This document shows, in pieces, positions 42,301 through 51,840 of a stretch of DNA of 64,000 bases. Position 1 is the stretch's first letter, and each line of letters begins with the position of its first letter. The notes under the pieces are model-generated. The model was not told where the DNA came from. It did not search any database and worked only from the letters and a program-made list of their open reading frames with translations. The DNA lies in NCBI RefSeq assembly GCF_017811755.1, contig NZ_JADDJF010000005.1, positions 62,001 through 126,000 on the forward strand, given 5' to 3'. The position numbers and the translations under genes were made by a program. This DNA is from Pararhodobacter sp. SW119 (GTDB lineage Bacteria; Pseudomonadota; Alphaproteobacteria; Rhodobacterales; Rhodobacteraceae).

Positions 42301-43218
42301 CGTGCGGAGGCGGCTGTCGGTGCCGAACAGCGGGTGCAACGACGGGTCGAGCAGCGGCCGAAGATCCCCGGCAACGTCCAGCTCGAAATGTTGCGCCGTT
42401 TCCTCGCCGTTGAAAGGCGATTCGTCATCCAGAAGGATGGTTCCGCTGACGCGCTCCACGCCATCCGTGCCAAGATGGATATCGGCACTGAAGCTGCTCA
42501 GCGGTCCGTCGCCCAAGATGCGAAGGTCAACGGACGGCCGGTCGGGAATGTTGAGCGCGCGCGCGGCAATTCCGTCACGCCCTTCGGACAACTCCAAATC
42601 GACCGCCAGGAAGCGCGCTTCGTTGTCGAAGCTGCCCTCGAACCTGAACACGCCTTCCTGGCCGTCGATGCGTTCAGCCAGAAAACTGGCTTCGCCTTCG
42701 CCGCCTTCGAGTTGCATTGCGCCTTCCAGCCGAAGCCGCGCCTCCTGCCCGAGGATCGGCGCGCCCAGGGTCACGGCATCCGCGCGAAGATTGCGTATGG
42801 TGATCGATACGGGCAACTCGGGCAGCTGAAATTCCGGCCGCGCGGCGGGGCTGAGAACGATATCGTCTTCGGGTGTGGCGGGCGGACGACGCACCTCGAT
42901 TTCGCCCGCCGCCAATTCGTTGATCGACACGATGCGCCGAAAAAGCGCCGCGCGATTCCAGTCCAGCACCACGTCGCGCAATTCCAGCCAGACGCCTTCG
43001 TCATCTGCGATGGACAGTTCGTCGATCGTTGCGCGCGACGACAACGCACCGCTGAAGCCACGGATGCGCACGTCGCGGCCGGCTTCCGAGAGTGTGTCCT
43101 GCAGAAACCGTGCGATCACCCCGGGATCGTCGTCGGCCTCATCCTGGGCCAGCACCGGTGCCTGAAAGATGGCAACGGCCAGCAGCAGCGCCAGCGCGAT
43201 ATAGACGAATTTCCGCAT
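39325..43218 (-). CDS. tamB: Translocation and assembly module protein TamB
   Basis: This very long periplasmic protein (1297 aa) is anchored by an N-terminal hydrophobic segment (FVYIALALLLAVAIFQ). Most of it is beta-strand-rich repeats (AsmA/TamB type), and it ends with the TamB/DUF490 domain including GSFSLIRGRLDLLGNRF, ELPEDEVLARLVF and the terminal aromatic motif GVFFERDY. Such proteins bridge inner and outer membranes with TamA and are linked to outer-membrane protein assembly or lipid transport. The ATG at 43218 overlaps the tamA stop (ATGA). Confidence 0.92.
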   Translation of the reverse strand: MRKFVYIALALLLAVAIFQAPVLAQDEADDDPGVIARFLQDTLSEAGRDVRIRGFSGALSSRATIDELSIADDEGVWLELRDVVLDWNRAALFRRIVSINELAAGEIEVRRPPATPEDDIVLSPAARPEFQLPELPVSITIRNLRADAVTLGAPILGQEARLRLEGAMQLEGGEGEASFLAERIDGQEGVFRFEGSFDNEARFLAVDLELSEGRDGIAARALNIPDRPSVDLRILGDGPLSSFSADIHLGTDGVERVSGTILLDDESPFNGEETAQHFELDVAGDLRPLLDPSLHPLFGTDSRLRTRGSRAEDGSVNLYELTFNTRTVRLAGRADFASDGLPRVIQLIADVARPDGEPVVLPGSGGAARLGEVTLNIDYDAEVSADWFIEAAIDELLLPDLSIADMDLRARGQLAPPASAGEAPPPFFDGVFDFSARGISAADPGLQQAIGEAVTGFMSLRLPGAGEPIEIGGLVIEGETVSLSARGELDGTEFDGFMEAEAPSLDAFSELAGRSLGGAALITGEGRIDFLTTALDMEFGLTATDLSIDQPEADRFLAGESTMSVSVHRDEEGTVLRDFTLNAGTLSVEARGQHRPEAIYVQTEIDIGDLARLGPGYGGSARLEARFDSDGEEDRRVTFDGGTRDIRLGELPGADEVGALLRGATELSGALRLEENAVTIERLTVEGEQLGLDARGRWSETTPDIQLRLDRLDLDGLRPGMGGRLEGEARYFYRQLEGRVLSVQLASDGGLRIGQQPIDGMLASGVRLTARVLQPDAGGLVIEAAQLDAQGLRIAAEGQQTPAGDARFELTGTLDNLGRLVAGFDGPGRLSGTLSKAADSSVYDINFALSGPSGLDLRASGSVSESLDLDLRLSGNVNAAIANPFIEPNSIQGQIRLDATVQGPPAPSSVRGTANLSGGRFVAPGPGVAIGAIEARAQIAGNQLQLSATGSPDRGGRVAISGSVGLDARRNADLQVTLDQLVVAQAQLFEAEVSGQVSVSGPIAQGALVSGTVFVNEAEIRIPNSPLARAGFVPDGLRHVGDSAAARRTRANAGIARGETNGRRPNPLRLDLTLDAPGRVFIRGRGLDAELGGRLRLTGTTRDVIPSGSFSLIRGRLDLLGNRFLLTEGSASLVGSFVPYLRLVATTDSDGVSTSIVLEGEATSPDIRFTSVPELPEDEVLARLVFRRSLASLSPFQAAQLAMSVATLTGRSDGGVLSRTRQALGLDDLDFTTDAEGTTAVRAGRYITENIYTDLSVDSAGRSEVSINLDLTPSITVRARTDSEGRSAVGVFFERDY

Positions 43219-45098
43219 CAGAAAGCCTGGCCGATACCGAGGTAAAGCTGGAAGCGACGGCTCGAGACATCGCCGCTGCTGCGTCGGATCGGCGTGGCCA
43301 GATCCAGCCGCAGGGGGCCGATCGGCGTCTCGTAACGCAGACCGACGCCTGCGCCCGCATGCCAACCGGACCGACCGCCAAAGGCACGCTCTGCGACGTA
43401 GCCGGCATCTGCGAAAGCGACCGCCGCAATGGAGTCGGTCATTCGCGCCCGCACCTCGCCCGAAATCGCGGCAAAGCCACGACCACCAGAACGGCCCGCC
43501 CCCGCGTCGATCCCGAGGGATTCGTACGGCAGACCGCGCACGGTGCCGCCACCGCCCGAGTAGAACAGAAAATCGCGTGGCGTACGGTCGATCCCGCTGC
43601 CCAGGATTGCACCGACCTGCGCACGACCGGCCAGAACGACCCTGTCGGTGCCCAACCCTGTATAGGCGCGCGCGTCGACCGTCAGGCGCATCCCGTGGTC
43701 CGCCCCGGAAAAGCCAAGGTAGGGTTTGATCTCACCCGCAAGGTAGGTGCCGCGCGTGGCATTGAGAGCGACGTCGCGCGTGTCGCGCTCGAAGCCGACC
43801 GGCAAGGCCATCGTGGCGAAGTTCCGAGTAACCCGCGGCGTGCCGAAGCGCGCACGCTCGTAACGTAGAATAACCCCGGCGTTGCCGGTCAGTTGGTCGG
43901 AAAAACGATGCACGAGTCGCAGCTCGGCCTGAACCGCCTCGGCCTCATAGTCGCGTTCGTCCAGTGTCGATGCACGCGCCCCCAGTTCCAGATCGGTATC
44001 GGGGGTGAAGGTCGCCGGACGCGTGAAGCGGCCATCGACGGTGAAGCCGATCCCGCGCGACCGCGCCCCGATCCCCTCGATCGCCGCCTCAAGGCGCAAG
44101 CGTTCGGCGCCGCGCAGCAGGTTGCGATGCAGCCAGAAGCCGGTCAGCCTCACCCCCGCCTCGGTGTCGAGCTCCGCACCAACGCCCAGCCGCCGCAGCG
44201 GCGCCTCCTCCAGCAGCGCGTCGATATCGATCGTGCCGTCCGGATTGGCCGCATCCGCCGTCCGCAAGGCGACCGAATTGAACGTGCCTGTCCGGCGCAG
44301 GCGGGCTTCGGCGCGAGCTATCGCTTCAGGATCATGTATCTCGCCCACGGGCAGTCCGGCGATCGCGCGCACACGCTCGGGCCTCGTGCGCTCGGCACCC
44401 TGCGGCAGCAACGCGCCGAAGCGCAGCTGCGGCCCGGGCGACAGCTGCACGGCAACGTCGAGCCGCCTTGCAGGATGCACCGCCGTGACCTGCTGGGCGG
44501 ACGGTTCGGCCAGCGCGTGACCGCGCGCGCGCCAGCCGTCCACCGCAAACTGCGTCGCATCACGGATCAGGGTGCTGCGGGCGGGCTCGCCGGTGGCAAA
44601 TCCTTCGGGCAGCGTCGTTTCGGGGGTGAGCGGGGAGATTTCCGCCCGGCCGAATTGGAACCGAGGACCGGGATCAACCGTGACTACCACCTGCCCGATA
44701 TTGCGCGGCGGGCGAAGGCTCGGGATTCCGGCCGCCTCGCGACCATCGAGTTGGACACTGATCTGCGGCGCGTAGTACCCCTGCTCATAGAGTAGGCCGA
44801 TCAGGCGACCGTACTCTGCCCGCGCTGCAGCCATCACGTCGAGCGGCTCAACGCGTCCCTCTTCGCGCAGACCGCCCAGCAGCGAATTCCGTTCAAGCGT
44901 TTCGCGCAGATCCGCCGGCGCGCCCGGCGCGCGAAACTCGAGCGTGTCGAACGCCCCCAGTGGCTGGAACGGGAAAGTGGTCAATCCCACGACCAGCACC
45001 GCGGCCACCGCACCGGAGCGCAGCGCCCCGCGCGCGGTGCGCCTTTGCCGGTTGCGATAGCTTTCTGCCACGTGCCCTACCCCATCACACATCCCCAT
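43218..45098 (-). CDS. tamA: Outer-membrane assembly factor TamA (BamA/Omp85 family)
   Basis: The 626-aa Omp85-family protein has an N-terminal export region with hydrophobic core AVAAVLVVGLTTF and three POTRA-like modules (about 75-310). The 16-strand barrel ends in YLGIGQAF with terminal Phe, as outer-membrane barrels do. FYSGGGGTVRGLPYESLG and GPLRLDLATPI (barrel motif with the conserved G-RG region) are typical. It pairs with the overlapping tamB. ATGs at 45098 and 45092 are possible starts; AAGG precedes the first. Confidence 0.92.
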   Translation of the reverse strand: MGMCDGVGHVAESYRNRQRRTARGALRSGAVAAVLVVGLTTFPFQPLGAFDTLEFRAPGAPADLRETLERNSLLGGLREEGRVEPLDVMAAARAEYGRLIGLLYEQGYYAPQISVQLDGREAAGIPSLRPPRNIGQVVVTVDPGPRFQFGRAEISPLTPETTLPEGFATGEPARSTLIRDATQFAVDGWRARGHALAEPSAQQVTAVHPARRLDVAVQLSPGPQLRFGALLPQGAERTRPERVRAIAGLPVGEIHDPEAIARAEARLRRTGTFNSVALRTADAANPDGTIDIDALLEEAPLRRLGVGAELDTEAGVRLTGFWLHRNLLRGAERLRLEAAIEGIGARSRGIGFTVDGRFTRPATFTPDTDLELGARASTLDERDYEAEAVQAELRLVHRFSDQLTGNAGVILRYERARFGTPRVTRNFATMALPVGFERDTRDVALNATRGTYLAGEIKPYLGFSGADHGMRLTVDARAYTGLGTDRVVLAGRAQVGAILGSGIDRTPRDFLFYSGGGGTVRGLPYESLGIDAGAGRSGGRGFAAISGEVRARMTDSIAAVAFADAGYVAERAFGGRSGWHAGAGVGLRYETPIGPLRLDLATPIRRSSGDVSSRRFQLYLGIGQAF

Positions 45099-45220
45099 AC
45101 CTTCCCATCATAGGACACCAGTCGCAATGCTCAAGCACATCGAAAACGGGGTCGGTCCGACTTGACATTTCCGTGCGCGAGGACTTGGCTGCCGCGTCCG
45201 CAGTCATGCAGTGCCGCTTC

Positions 45221-46426
45221 ATGTCCACCAGCCAAACGTCGTTCTCCGCCGCCCCCTCCGTCGAGGGGTTGCGTACGCACTATCTGGTCATCGTGGCGAT
45301 CAGCCTCTGCCACATGATCAACGACGTGATGCAATCGGTGCTCGCAGCGATCTATCCGCTTCTGCAGGCCGAGTTCGCGCTGAGCTTTGCGCAGATCGGG
45401 CTCCTCACATTTGCCTTCATGGGGACCGCGTCGGTTCTGCAACCGCTGATTGGTCTGGCCACCGACCGCCGCCCGGTGCCGCTTTCGCTGGCCTTGGGAA
45501 TGGCGTCGACTCTCCTTGGGTTGCTCTTCCTGGCCTTCGGGAACGCCTATGGCTGGTTGCTGTCGGGGGCGGCACTCATCGGCATCGGCTCGGCCGTTTT
45601 CCACCCCGAGGCAAGCCGCGTGGCCCGCGCCGCAGCGGGGGGGAAATTCGGAACGGCGCAATCGCTCTTTCAGGTCGGCGGCAACGTCGGCCATGCACTG
45701 GGACCGCTTCTGGCGGCGTTCATCGTCGTCCCGCTCGGCCGCGTGGCGGTGGGCGGCTTCGCCGTGCTGGCCTTGGCCGGCATGACGATCCTCGCCGCCG
45801 TGGGTCGCTGGCACGAGGGGCACCGTCGGACGGCCGCAAGCCGACCCGCGCCGGCAAGCACTGCGCGGCTTCCGCGGGGCAAGGTTCTGCTGGCGATAAC
45901 GGTGCTCGCCTTTCTCGTCTTTTCCAAGAACATCTACACCGCAAGCATCTCCAGCTATTACATCTTCTTCCTGATCGAGCGGTTCGACCTTTCGACGCAG
46001 GCCGCGCAACTGATGCTTTTTCTTTTTCTCGCCGCCGCGGCGCTCGGCGTGATGCTGGGCGGCATTCTTGGCGACCGTTTCGGAACGCGCGGCGTGATCT
46101 GGTTCTCGATCCTGGGCGTGCTGCCCTTCACGCTCCTGCTGCCACATGTGTCGCTTCTGTGGACGGGCGTGCTGACTGTCGTGATCGGCTTCGTGCTCGC
46201 CTCAGCCTTTCCGGCAATCGTGGTTTTCGCTCAGGAACTGGTCCCCGGCCGCGTCGGCCTGATCGCCGGGCTGTTCTTTGGATTCGCCTTCGGGATCGGC
46301 GGGATCGCGGCAGCCGCACTGGGCGTGCTGGCCGACGCGCGCGGTATCGAGTTCGTCTACCAGGTTTGCGCCTATCTGCCTGTCCTGGGACTGCTGACCG
46401 TGTTCCTGCCATGGCTCAATCGCTGA
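45221..46426 (+). CDS. MFS transporter, fosmidomycin-resistance (Fsr)-like
   Basis: The 401-aa permease has about 12 membrane segments. The N-terminal half has [25 protein letters not shown] and [16 protein letters not shown], typical of the Fsr family of drug efflux proteins. ATGs at 45206 and 45221 are possible; neither has a strong Shine-Dalgarno sequence, and 45221 is taken because homologues start close to that point. It is divergent from tamA, with a 122-bp gap. Substrate export is inferred from family only. Confidence 0.82.
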   Translation: MSTSQTSFSAAPSVEGLRTHYLVIVAISLCHMINDVMQSVLAAIYPLLQAEFALSFAQIGLLTFAFMGTASVLQPLIGLATDRRPVPLSLALGMASTLLGLLFLAFGNAYGWLLSGAALIGIGSAVFHPEASRVARAAAGGKFGTAQSLFQVGGNVGHALGPLLAAFIVVPLGRVAVGGFAVLALAGMTILAAVGRWHEGHRRTAASRPAPASTARLPRGKVLLAITVLAFLVFSKNIYTASISSYYIFFLIERFDLSTQAAQLMLFLFLAAAALGVMLGGILGDRFGTRGVIWFSILGVLPFTLLLPHVSLLWTGVLTVVIGFVLASAFPAIVVFAQELVPGRVGLIAGLFFGFAFGIGGIAAAALGVLADARGIEFVYQVCAYLPVLGLLTVFLPWLNR

Positions 46427-46547
46427 GCTTACCGCACCACACCTGACCTGGAGCCGAATTCTCCGCCCATCTCTCGTCGCAAGGGAGCTTTTTTCGCCCG
46501 TCGCATTCCCCCGCTTACTTCCGCAGCACCCGCAAAATGCCGTTGCC

Positions 46548-46576
46548 TTGTCACCCCAGGGTCCGGGTGCTATCTG
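46548..46576 (+). promoter_or_regulatory. Candidate sigma-70 promoter of ahcY
   Basis: TTGTCA (46548-46553), a 17-bp spacer, then TATCTG (46571-46576). The start of transcription would be near 46583, about 28 nt before the ATG. This short leader leaves no room for an SAH or SAM-SAH riboswitch. Confidence 0.45.
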
Positions 46577-46610
46577 CCCGTCGACCCATTCAGGCAAGGA
46601 GCATCACACC

Positions 46611-48002
46611 ATGGTGCAGGATTTCGTCGTCAAGGACATCGCACTCACCGATTACGGCCGCAAGGAAATCGACATCGCCGAGACCGAGATGCCCGGCCTG
46701 ATCGCGCTGCGCGAGGAGTACGGCGAGAGCCAGCCACTCAAGGGCGCGCGCATCGCGGGGTCCCTGCACATGACGATCCAGACCGCAGTGCTGATCGAGA
46801 CGCTGAGCGCGCTGGGGGCGGATGTCCGCTGGGCGTCGTGCAACATCTTCTCGACCCAGGATCATGCCGCCGCCGCCATCGCTTCGGGCGGCACGCCGGT
46901 TTTTGCCGTCAAGGGCGAGACGCTGGAGGATTACTGGGCCTATACCGACAAGATCTTCCAGTTCGAGGGTGGCGCGAACATGATCCTCGACGACGGCGGG
47001 GATGCAACGCTCTACATCCTCATCGGTGCGCGGGTCGAGGCCGGCGAGGAGGACCTGATCGCCACGCCGACGAGCGAGGAGGAGGAATTCCTTTTCGCCC
47101 AGATCCGCAAGCGGCTGAAGGAAAGCCCCGGCTGGTTCACCAAGCAGCGCGACGCGATCCGCGGCGTTTCCGAGGAGACGACGACCGGCGTGCATCGGCT
47201 CTACGAGTTGCACAAGAAGGGGCTGCTGCCCTTCCCGGCGATCAACGTCAACGACAGCGTGACGAAGTCGAAATTCGACAACAAGTACGGCTGCAAGGAA
47301 AGCCTGGTCGACGGTATCCGGCGTGCGACCGACACGATGATGGCCGGCAAGGTCGCCGTGGTCTGCGGTTATGGCGACGTCGGCAAGGGCTCGGCCGCGT
47401 CACTGCGCGGCGCGGGCGCGCGCGTCGTGGTGACCGAGGTCGACCCGATCTGCGCGCTGCAGGCAGCGATGGACGGCTATCAGGTCGTGACGCTTGAAGA
47501 TGTCGTTGAAACCGCTGATATCTTCATTACCGCGACCGGCAACAAGGATGTCATCCGCGTCGACCATATGCGCGCGATGAAGGACATGGCGATCGTCGGC
47601 AACATCGGCCATTTCGACAACGAGATTCAGGTCGCGGCGCTGAAGAACCACAAGTGGACCAACATCAAGGACCAGGTGGATATGATCGAGATGCCCTCGG
47701 GCAACCGGATCATCCTGCTGTCCGAGGGGCGGCTGCTGAACCTGGGCAACGCCACCGGGCATCCCAGCTTCGTGATGTCGGCGTCGTTCACCAACCAGGT
47801 GCTGGCGCAGATCGAACTGTGGACCAAGGGCCAGGAGTATCAGCCCGGCGTCTACATCCTGCCCAAGGCGCTTGACGAGAAGGTCGCGCGACTGCATCTG
47901 GGACGGATCGGCGTGAAGCTGACCGAACTGAAACCGGATCAGGCGGCCTATATCGGGGTCACCCCGGAAGGCCCCTTCAAGCCGGAACATTACCGCTATT
48001 GA
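46611..48002 (+). CDS. ahcY: Adenosylhomocysteinase
   Basis: The 463-aa NAD-dependent enzyme splits S-adenosylhomocysteine into adenosine and homocysteine and so keeps methyl transfer running. It has [16 protein letters not shown], the NAD-binding [20 protein letters not shown] and [15 protein letters not shown], and ends in KPEHYRY as the family does. The length fits the bacterial class with the 40-residue insert. AAGGAG stands nine bases before the ATG at 46611. It is convergent with the kinase gene, with a 120-bp gap that shows no clear terminator. Confidence 0.96.
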   Translation: MVQDFVVKDIALTDYGRKEIDIAETEMPGLIALREEYGESQPLKGARIAGSLHMTIQTAVLIETLSALGADVRWASCNIFSTQDHAAAAIASGGTPVFAVKGETLEDYWAYTDKIFQFEGGANMILDDGGDATLYILIGARVEAGEEDLIATPTSEEEEFLFAQIRKRLKESPGWFTKQRDAIRGVSEETTTGVHRLYELHKKGLLPFPAINVNDSVTKSKFDNKYGCKESLVDGIRRATDTMMAGKVAVVCGYGDVGKGSAASLRGAGARVVVTEVDPICALQAAMDGYQVVTLEDVVETADIFITATGNKDVIRVDHMRAMKDMAIVGNIGHFDNEIQVAALKNHKWTNIKDQVDMIEMPSGNRIILLSEGRLLNLGNATGHPSFVMSASFTNQVLAQIELWTKGQEYQPGVYILPKALDEKVARLHLGRIGVKLTELKPDQAAYIGVTPEGPFKPEHYRY

Positions 48003-48122
48003 CCCCGTCCGATGCGCCGCTCGGCAGGGGCTGAAGGATCACGCGCCGACCCGAGTGGCTTGCGGAGGAACGCGCCCGGTTGACCTCGCCAATCGGCGGG
48101 CGCCGAGAGACCGGAGCAGGCG

Positions 48123-50852
48123 TCAGCCGGGAGTGCGGAAGGCAGCGAGCACCTCGATCAGCGCCTTCTTGCGGAAAGGCTTGGTTAGGGTTTGCGCGAA
48201 GCCGCAGGCGGCATGCTCGGCGACCTCGTGGGCCATGGCGGCGGCGGTGATGGCCGCGGCGGGCGGCAGCAACACGCCCTCGGCCAGGGCGCGCGCCTGC
48301 AGGGTCGCCAGCGCGGTACGGCCGTCCATGTCGGGCATGTTGATATCGAAAAGCAACGCGTCGAACCGACCCGGCGCCCAGGCGGCGCAGGCGGCGCGGC
48401 CGTCTTCGGCATAGACCGCATCGATCCCGAGCGACTGAAGCATCTTCTGAAGGATGATCAGGTTGGTGCGATTGTCCTCGGCCACCAGAACGCGCATCCC
48501 GGTCAGCGGATCCGGGGTCGGCGCGGCGCCATCGGTCATTGCCGCGTCGTGGTCCACCTCAATCGCCTCGGCGATGGGCAAGGGCAGTTCGACGGTGATC
48601 TGAGTGCCCTCTCCCTCGGCGCTGTCGATCACGACGGTGCCCTGCATCAGATCCACCAGGCGCCGCACGATCGACAGACCCAGCCCGGTCCCGCCGTAGC
48701 GCCGCGCGATCGAACTGTCCGCCTGCACGAAGGGCTGAAAGACCCGCGCCGCCTGTTCGGCGCTCATGCCGATGCCGGTGTCGCGAACGGACAGCCGCAG
48801 CGGGGCCTCCTGGGCGTTCTCGATCCGCATTGTCACCGAGCCATTGTCGGTGAACTTGACCGCGTTCGAGACGAGGTTGTTCACGATCTGCGCCACGCGG
48901 TTGGAATCGCCCAGCCGCAACGGGCCATTCGGCGGACGGACCTCAAGCCTGCAATCCAGGCCCTTTTCCTGCGCGCGCGGATGGTGCAGCGCACAGGTGC
49001 GTTGCGCGATCAGGCCCGGCGCGAAAGGTGCGACATCGAATTCCAGACGCCCTACGTCGATCCGCGACAGGTCCAGCACGTCGTTCAGCACGCCCAGAAG
49101 CGCCTCGCCTGAATCGCGGATGATCCCGATCTTTTCGCACAACTCCGGGTTATCGGCGGTTTCGTGGATCAGTTCGGCCATGCCGAGGATCCCGTTCAGC
49201 GGCGTGCGGATCTCGTGGCTCATCATCGCCAAGAAATCCGACTTGGCCTTGCTGGCCTCCTCGGCGCGCATGCGCATCTCGTAGAGTTGCGTGATGTCAC
49301 TGCCGGCACCACGATAGCCGGCGAACCGTCCCTCGGCGTCGAACATCGGCTCGCCGTCGATCTGCAGCCACTGGACGTTGCCGTTGCGGCGGCGGATGCC
49401 GTAGACGAACTCGGAAAGGGGTTGCCGCGCAGCGATGGCCTCGTCGAAAGCCTTGAACCCGTCGCCGACCGTCACGAATTCCGAACCGGCGCGAAGCTCG
49501 GCGAAGCGGCGCCCGAGGACGCGCTTCGGGTCCAGCCCGGTGATCAGGTCGTAGCTTTTCGAGAGGTGCGAGAAGCGTAGATCGGCATCGACCTCCCATA
49601 TCCACGATCGGCTGAGGCGGGCCATGTGCCTGTAGCGTTCGGTCGTGGCGCGGCTATCGGTGATTGCCTGCTTCAGCGCGCGCTCGGTCTCGATCTGTTC
49701 GGTGATGTCGGTAATTGCGCAGACGACCGCGGCCCCCATCGGCCGGCGCGGCAAGGGGGCGGCATTGACCGACAGCATCCGCCAACGACCATCCGGCAGG
49801 CGCAGCGCGTGGCGCAGGTCACAAACCGGTTCACCCGTGGCCATGATCGATTCGAAGGGCAATTCGGCCGGGTCAATCGGCCCGCCGTCCAGCCCCGCGA
49901 TCTGCCAGCATTCGTCATGCAGATAGCGCCCGATCAGCGAGCCGTCCCGCAGTCCCAGGATGCGCGCCGCCTCGCAATTGGCGAAGACGATCCGCGCCTC
50001 CGTGTCGACGGCGATGATGCCCGAGACGCTGGTTTCGGTCAGCGTGTGCAGCAGCTCGGTTTCGGCCGCCAGCGCGTGTTCCAGGTTCCGCCGGGCTGAG
50101 ACGTCGACATGCACCCCGGCCATGCGCATCGGCTGGCCGGATTCGTCACGGTCGAGGACCCTGCCGGTCGACAGGACATGCACCCAGTGACCATCCCGAT
50201 GGCGGAAGCGGAATTCGTATTCGAATTGCTCGGCTTCGCCGCGCAGAACCGTGTCCAGCGCGGCGGTGACGCGCGGAAAGTCCTGCGGATGGATGAGGTT
50301 GCGCCAGACGTCGATCGTCACCGGTTCCAGTTCGGCCGCGGTGTATCCGATCATGCCCGCCCAAATGTCGTTGATCCGGTTGAGGCCGCTGGTCACGTCC
50401 CATTCCCAGGTGCCGATCCGCGCGCCCGCGATCACGTCATCGCGCCGCGCCCGCGCCTCGATCATCTCGGAGATGTCGACCTGCACCGCCACGAAACCCT
50501 GCAGCTTGCCGCGCGGGTCATGCAGGGGCTGGATGTCCAGATCGACCCAGTAGGTTTCGCCCCATCTATTGCGGTTCTCGATCTGGGCGCGGACGGGGCG
50601 CTCGGCGGCCAGCGCCGCGGCGATCCGGCGCAGGGTGGCACGATCGGTGCGCTCGAAGTGGAACAGCCGGCCCGGATGCTGGCCGCGCACCTCGTCCAGC
50701 GTGTAGCCCGTCAGGCGCGTGAAGGCGAGGTTGACCCACTGGATCCGACGCGCCGCATCGGTCGTGATGACGGTTGTCCCCATGTTCTCGGCGACGGCCT
50801 CAAAGCGTGCCGCGGCATCGAAGTCGTCGCTCAGTGGCATCGTCGCGGGCAT
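48123..50852 (-). CDS. Hybrid sensor histidine kinase with four PAS domains and receiver
   Basis: The 909-aa cytoplasmic protein has no membrane segment: four PAS/PAC units (about 15-135, 140-265, 270-390, 410-530), HisKA with phospho-His in MSHEIRTPLNG, HATPase_c with DTGIGM and GGTGLGLSIVRRL, and a C-terminal receiver (about 785-905) with phospho-Asp in FDINMPDMDG. PAC-type WVDLDIQPL and WVHVLSTGRVLDRD support small-ligand, light or redox sensing, though no cofactor is assignable. The ATG at 50852 is preferred over the GTG at 50879. No separate output regulator is adjacent. Confidence 0.9.
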   Translation of the reverse strand: MPATMPLSDDFDAAARFEAVAENMGTTVITTDAARRIQWVNLAFTRLTGYTLDEVRGQHPGRLFHFERTDRATLRRIAAALAAERPVRAQIENRNRWGETYWVDLDIQPLHDPRGKLQGFVAVQVDISEMIEARARRDDVIAGARIGTWEWDVTSGLNRINDIWAGMIGYTAAELEPVTIDVWRNLIHPQDFPRVTAALDTVLRGEAEQFEYEFRFRHRDGHWVHVLSTGRVLDRDESGQPMRMAGVHVDVSARRNLEHALAAETELLHTLTETSVSGIIAVDTEARIVFANCEAARILGLRDGSLIGRYLHDECWQIAGLDGGPIDPAELPFESIMATGEPVCDLRHALRLPDGRWRMLSVNAAPLPRRPMGAAVVCAITDITEQIETERALKQAITDSRATTERYRHMARLSRSWIWEVDADLRFSHLSKSYDLITGLDPKRVLGRRFAELRAGSEFVTVGDGFKAFDEAIAARQPLSEFVYGIRRRNGNVQWLQIDGEPMFDAEGRFAGYRGAGSDITQLYEMRMRAEEASKAKSDFLAMMSHEIRTPLNGILGMAELIHETADNPELCEKIGIIRDSGEALLGVLNDVLDLSRIDVGRLEFDVAPFAPGLIAQRTCALHHPRAQEKGLDCRLEVRPPNGPLRLGDSNRVAQIVNNLVSNAVKFTDNGSVTMRIENAQEAPLRLSVRDTGIGMSAEQAARVFQPFVQADSSIARRYGGTGLGLSIVRRLVDLMQGTVVIDSAEGEGTQITVELPLPIAEAIEVDHDAAMTDGAAPTPDPLTGMRVLVAEDNRTNLIILQKMLQSLGIDAVYAEDGRAACAAWAPGRFDALLFDINMPDMDGRTALATLQARALAEGVLLPPAAAITAAAMAHEVAEHAACGFAQTLTKPFRKKALIEVLAAFRTPG

Positions 50853-50981
50853 GTCACTCGATCCTGAACCGCGGGTCACGCGCGAAGGCGTTCCCCTTCC
50901 CTGACCGCAGGGTTGCAGGATCGGACAGCGGGCCTAAGCAAGGGTTAAAGGCGGCAAGCGCAGATGCGCCGGCACCGTGAT

Positions 50982-51221
50982 TCAGCGCGGATCGGGGCGT
51001 CCCTGGTCTTGCAGGATTTCCTCCAGCGCCAGAAGCCAGCGATCGTAGTAGTCCGATCCGTCGGGTGCGGCGCCCTGCAGCGCCCGACCCAGGGTCGTAG
51101 ACCATTCCGGCCAGTCGTAGAGCCCGGCATCGTGCGCCGCGACCGCCAGCGCGAAGGCACGGGCCTGCCAGGGCGCCTCAAACGGGGCATCGGGGGCGGG
51201 CGGCAGGTCAGATCGGCTCAA
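50982..51221 (-). CDS. Nitrile hydratase accessory protein (activator/P14K-like)
   Basis: The 79-aa protein resembles nitrile hydratase beta-type accessory proteins (FEAPWQARAFALAVAAHDAGLYDWPEWS), which help insert cobalt into the alpha subunit. It starts with TTG at 51221, 14 bp inside the beta gene, with GGGAGAGC as Shine-Dalgarno sequence. It is shorter than many homologues (about 100-140 aa). As the third gene after alpha and beta it completes the usual cobalt-type gene order. Confidence 0.8.
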   Translation of the reverse strand: MSRSDLPPAPDAPFEAPWQARAFALAVAAHDAGLYDWPEWSTTLGRALQGAAPDGSDYYDRWLLALEEILQDQGRPDPR

Positions 51222-51840
51222 GATAGCTCTCCCATGCGTCGACCGAAACCGAAGTCCCCGGCTCGGCATCCGGCCCCCAGAGGTCGGCGCCGTCGAAAAC
51301 GACGGTATAGAGCCGCTCGGGCGCGTCGCCCTGTCCGTGGGCATTCGCATCGGGCAGCACGAAGCCGCCATGCTCCGCCTCGACGATACCGGCGTGGCCC
51401 CGGACGTAGCGTGGTAGCCGGGTGTGCCCGCGCGGATGGATGTTGCGCGCCCGCACCCGATCGCCGGGCCGAAAACGCGGCGGGCCCGCGATGGGGCGCG
51501 TGTAGTCGGTCCCGGCGGCCAGAACCTGCGCCACCGCACCGGGCGCAAGGCGCCGCGGATGCGGAACAGATGCGGCGGGGTCCAGCAAGCCGTGCCGATC
51601 GAGCAGCGCCTCAAGCCCGCGAATCCATATTTCGTAATAGCTCGAAGAAAGATAGACGGCCGGGGGCAGGCTCTCGCGGGCATGCCGGCTTTCGTCGATA
51701 TTCCAGTGCCCAAGGGCACCAGTGGCCAGAGTCAGGCCCAGCGCGCGCGCCTCCCACGCGGCATGGAACACGGGTTCATTGACTTCGGGTCGAACCGGGC
51801 CGAAACCCATCTGACCGCCCAGATCCTGCGGCCCGTTCAA
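51208..51840 (-). CDS. nthB: Nitrile hydratase subunit beta
   Basis: The 210-aa beta subunit starts [15 protein letters not shown], the canonical family N-terminus, and ends with the beta-barrel part [17 protein letters not shown] and [13 protein letters not shown]. Start codon is TTG at 51840, overlapping the alpha stop as TTGA. It forms the heterodimer with alpha that converts nitriles to amides. It is followed by the accessory gene. Confidence 0.93.
   Translation of the reverse strand: MNGPQDLGGQMGFGPVRPEVNEPVFHAAWEARALGLTLATGALGHWNIDESRHARESLPPAVYLSSSYYEIWIRGLEALLDRHGLLDPAASVPHPRRLAPGAVAQVLAAGTDYTRPIAGPPRFRPGDRVRARNIHPRGHTRLPRYVRGHAGIVEAEHGGFVLPDANAHGQGDAPERLYTVVFDGADLWGPDAEPGTSVSVDAWESYLEPI

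Noticed and set aside
46427-46610. SAH or SAM-SAH riboswitch upstream of ahcY
   Set aside because: Alphaproteobacterial SAM/SAH-cycle genes can have such switches. Here the likely promoter (46548-46576) leaves only a ~28-nt leader, and I could not find the conserved core or a pairing partner for the ribosome site.
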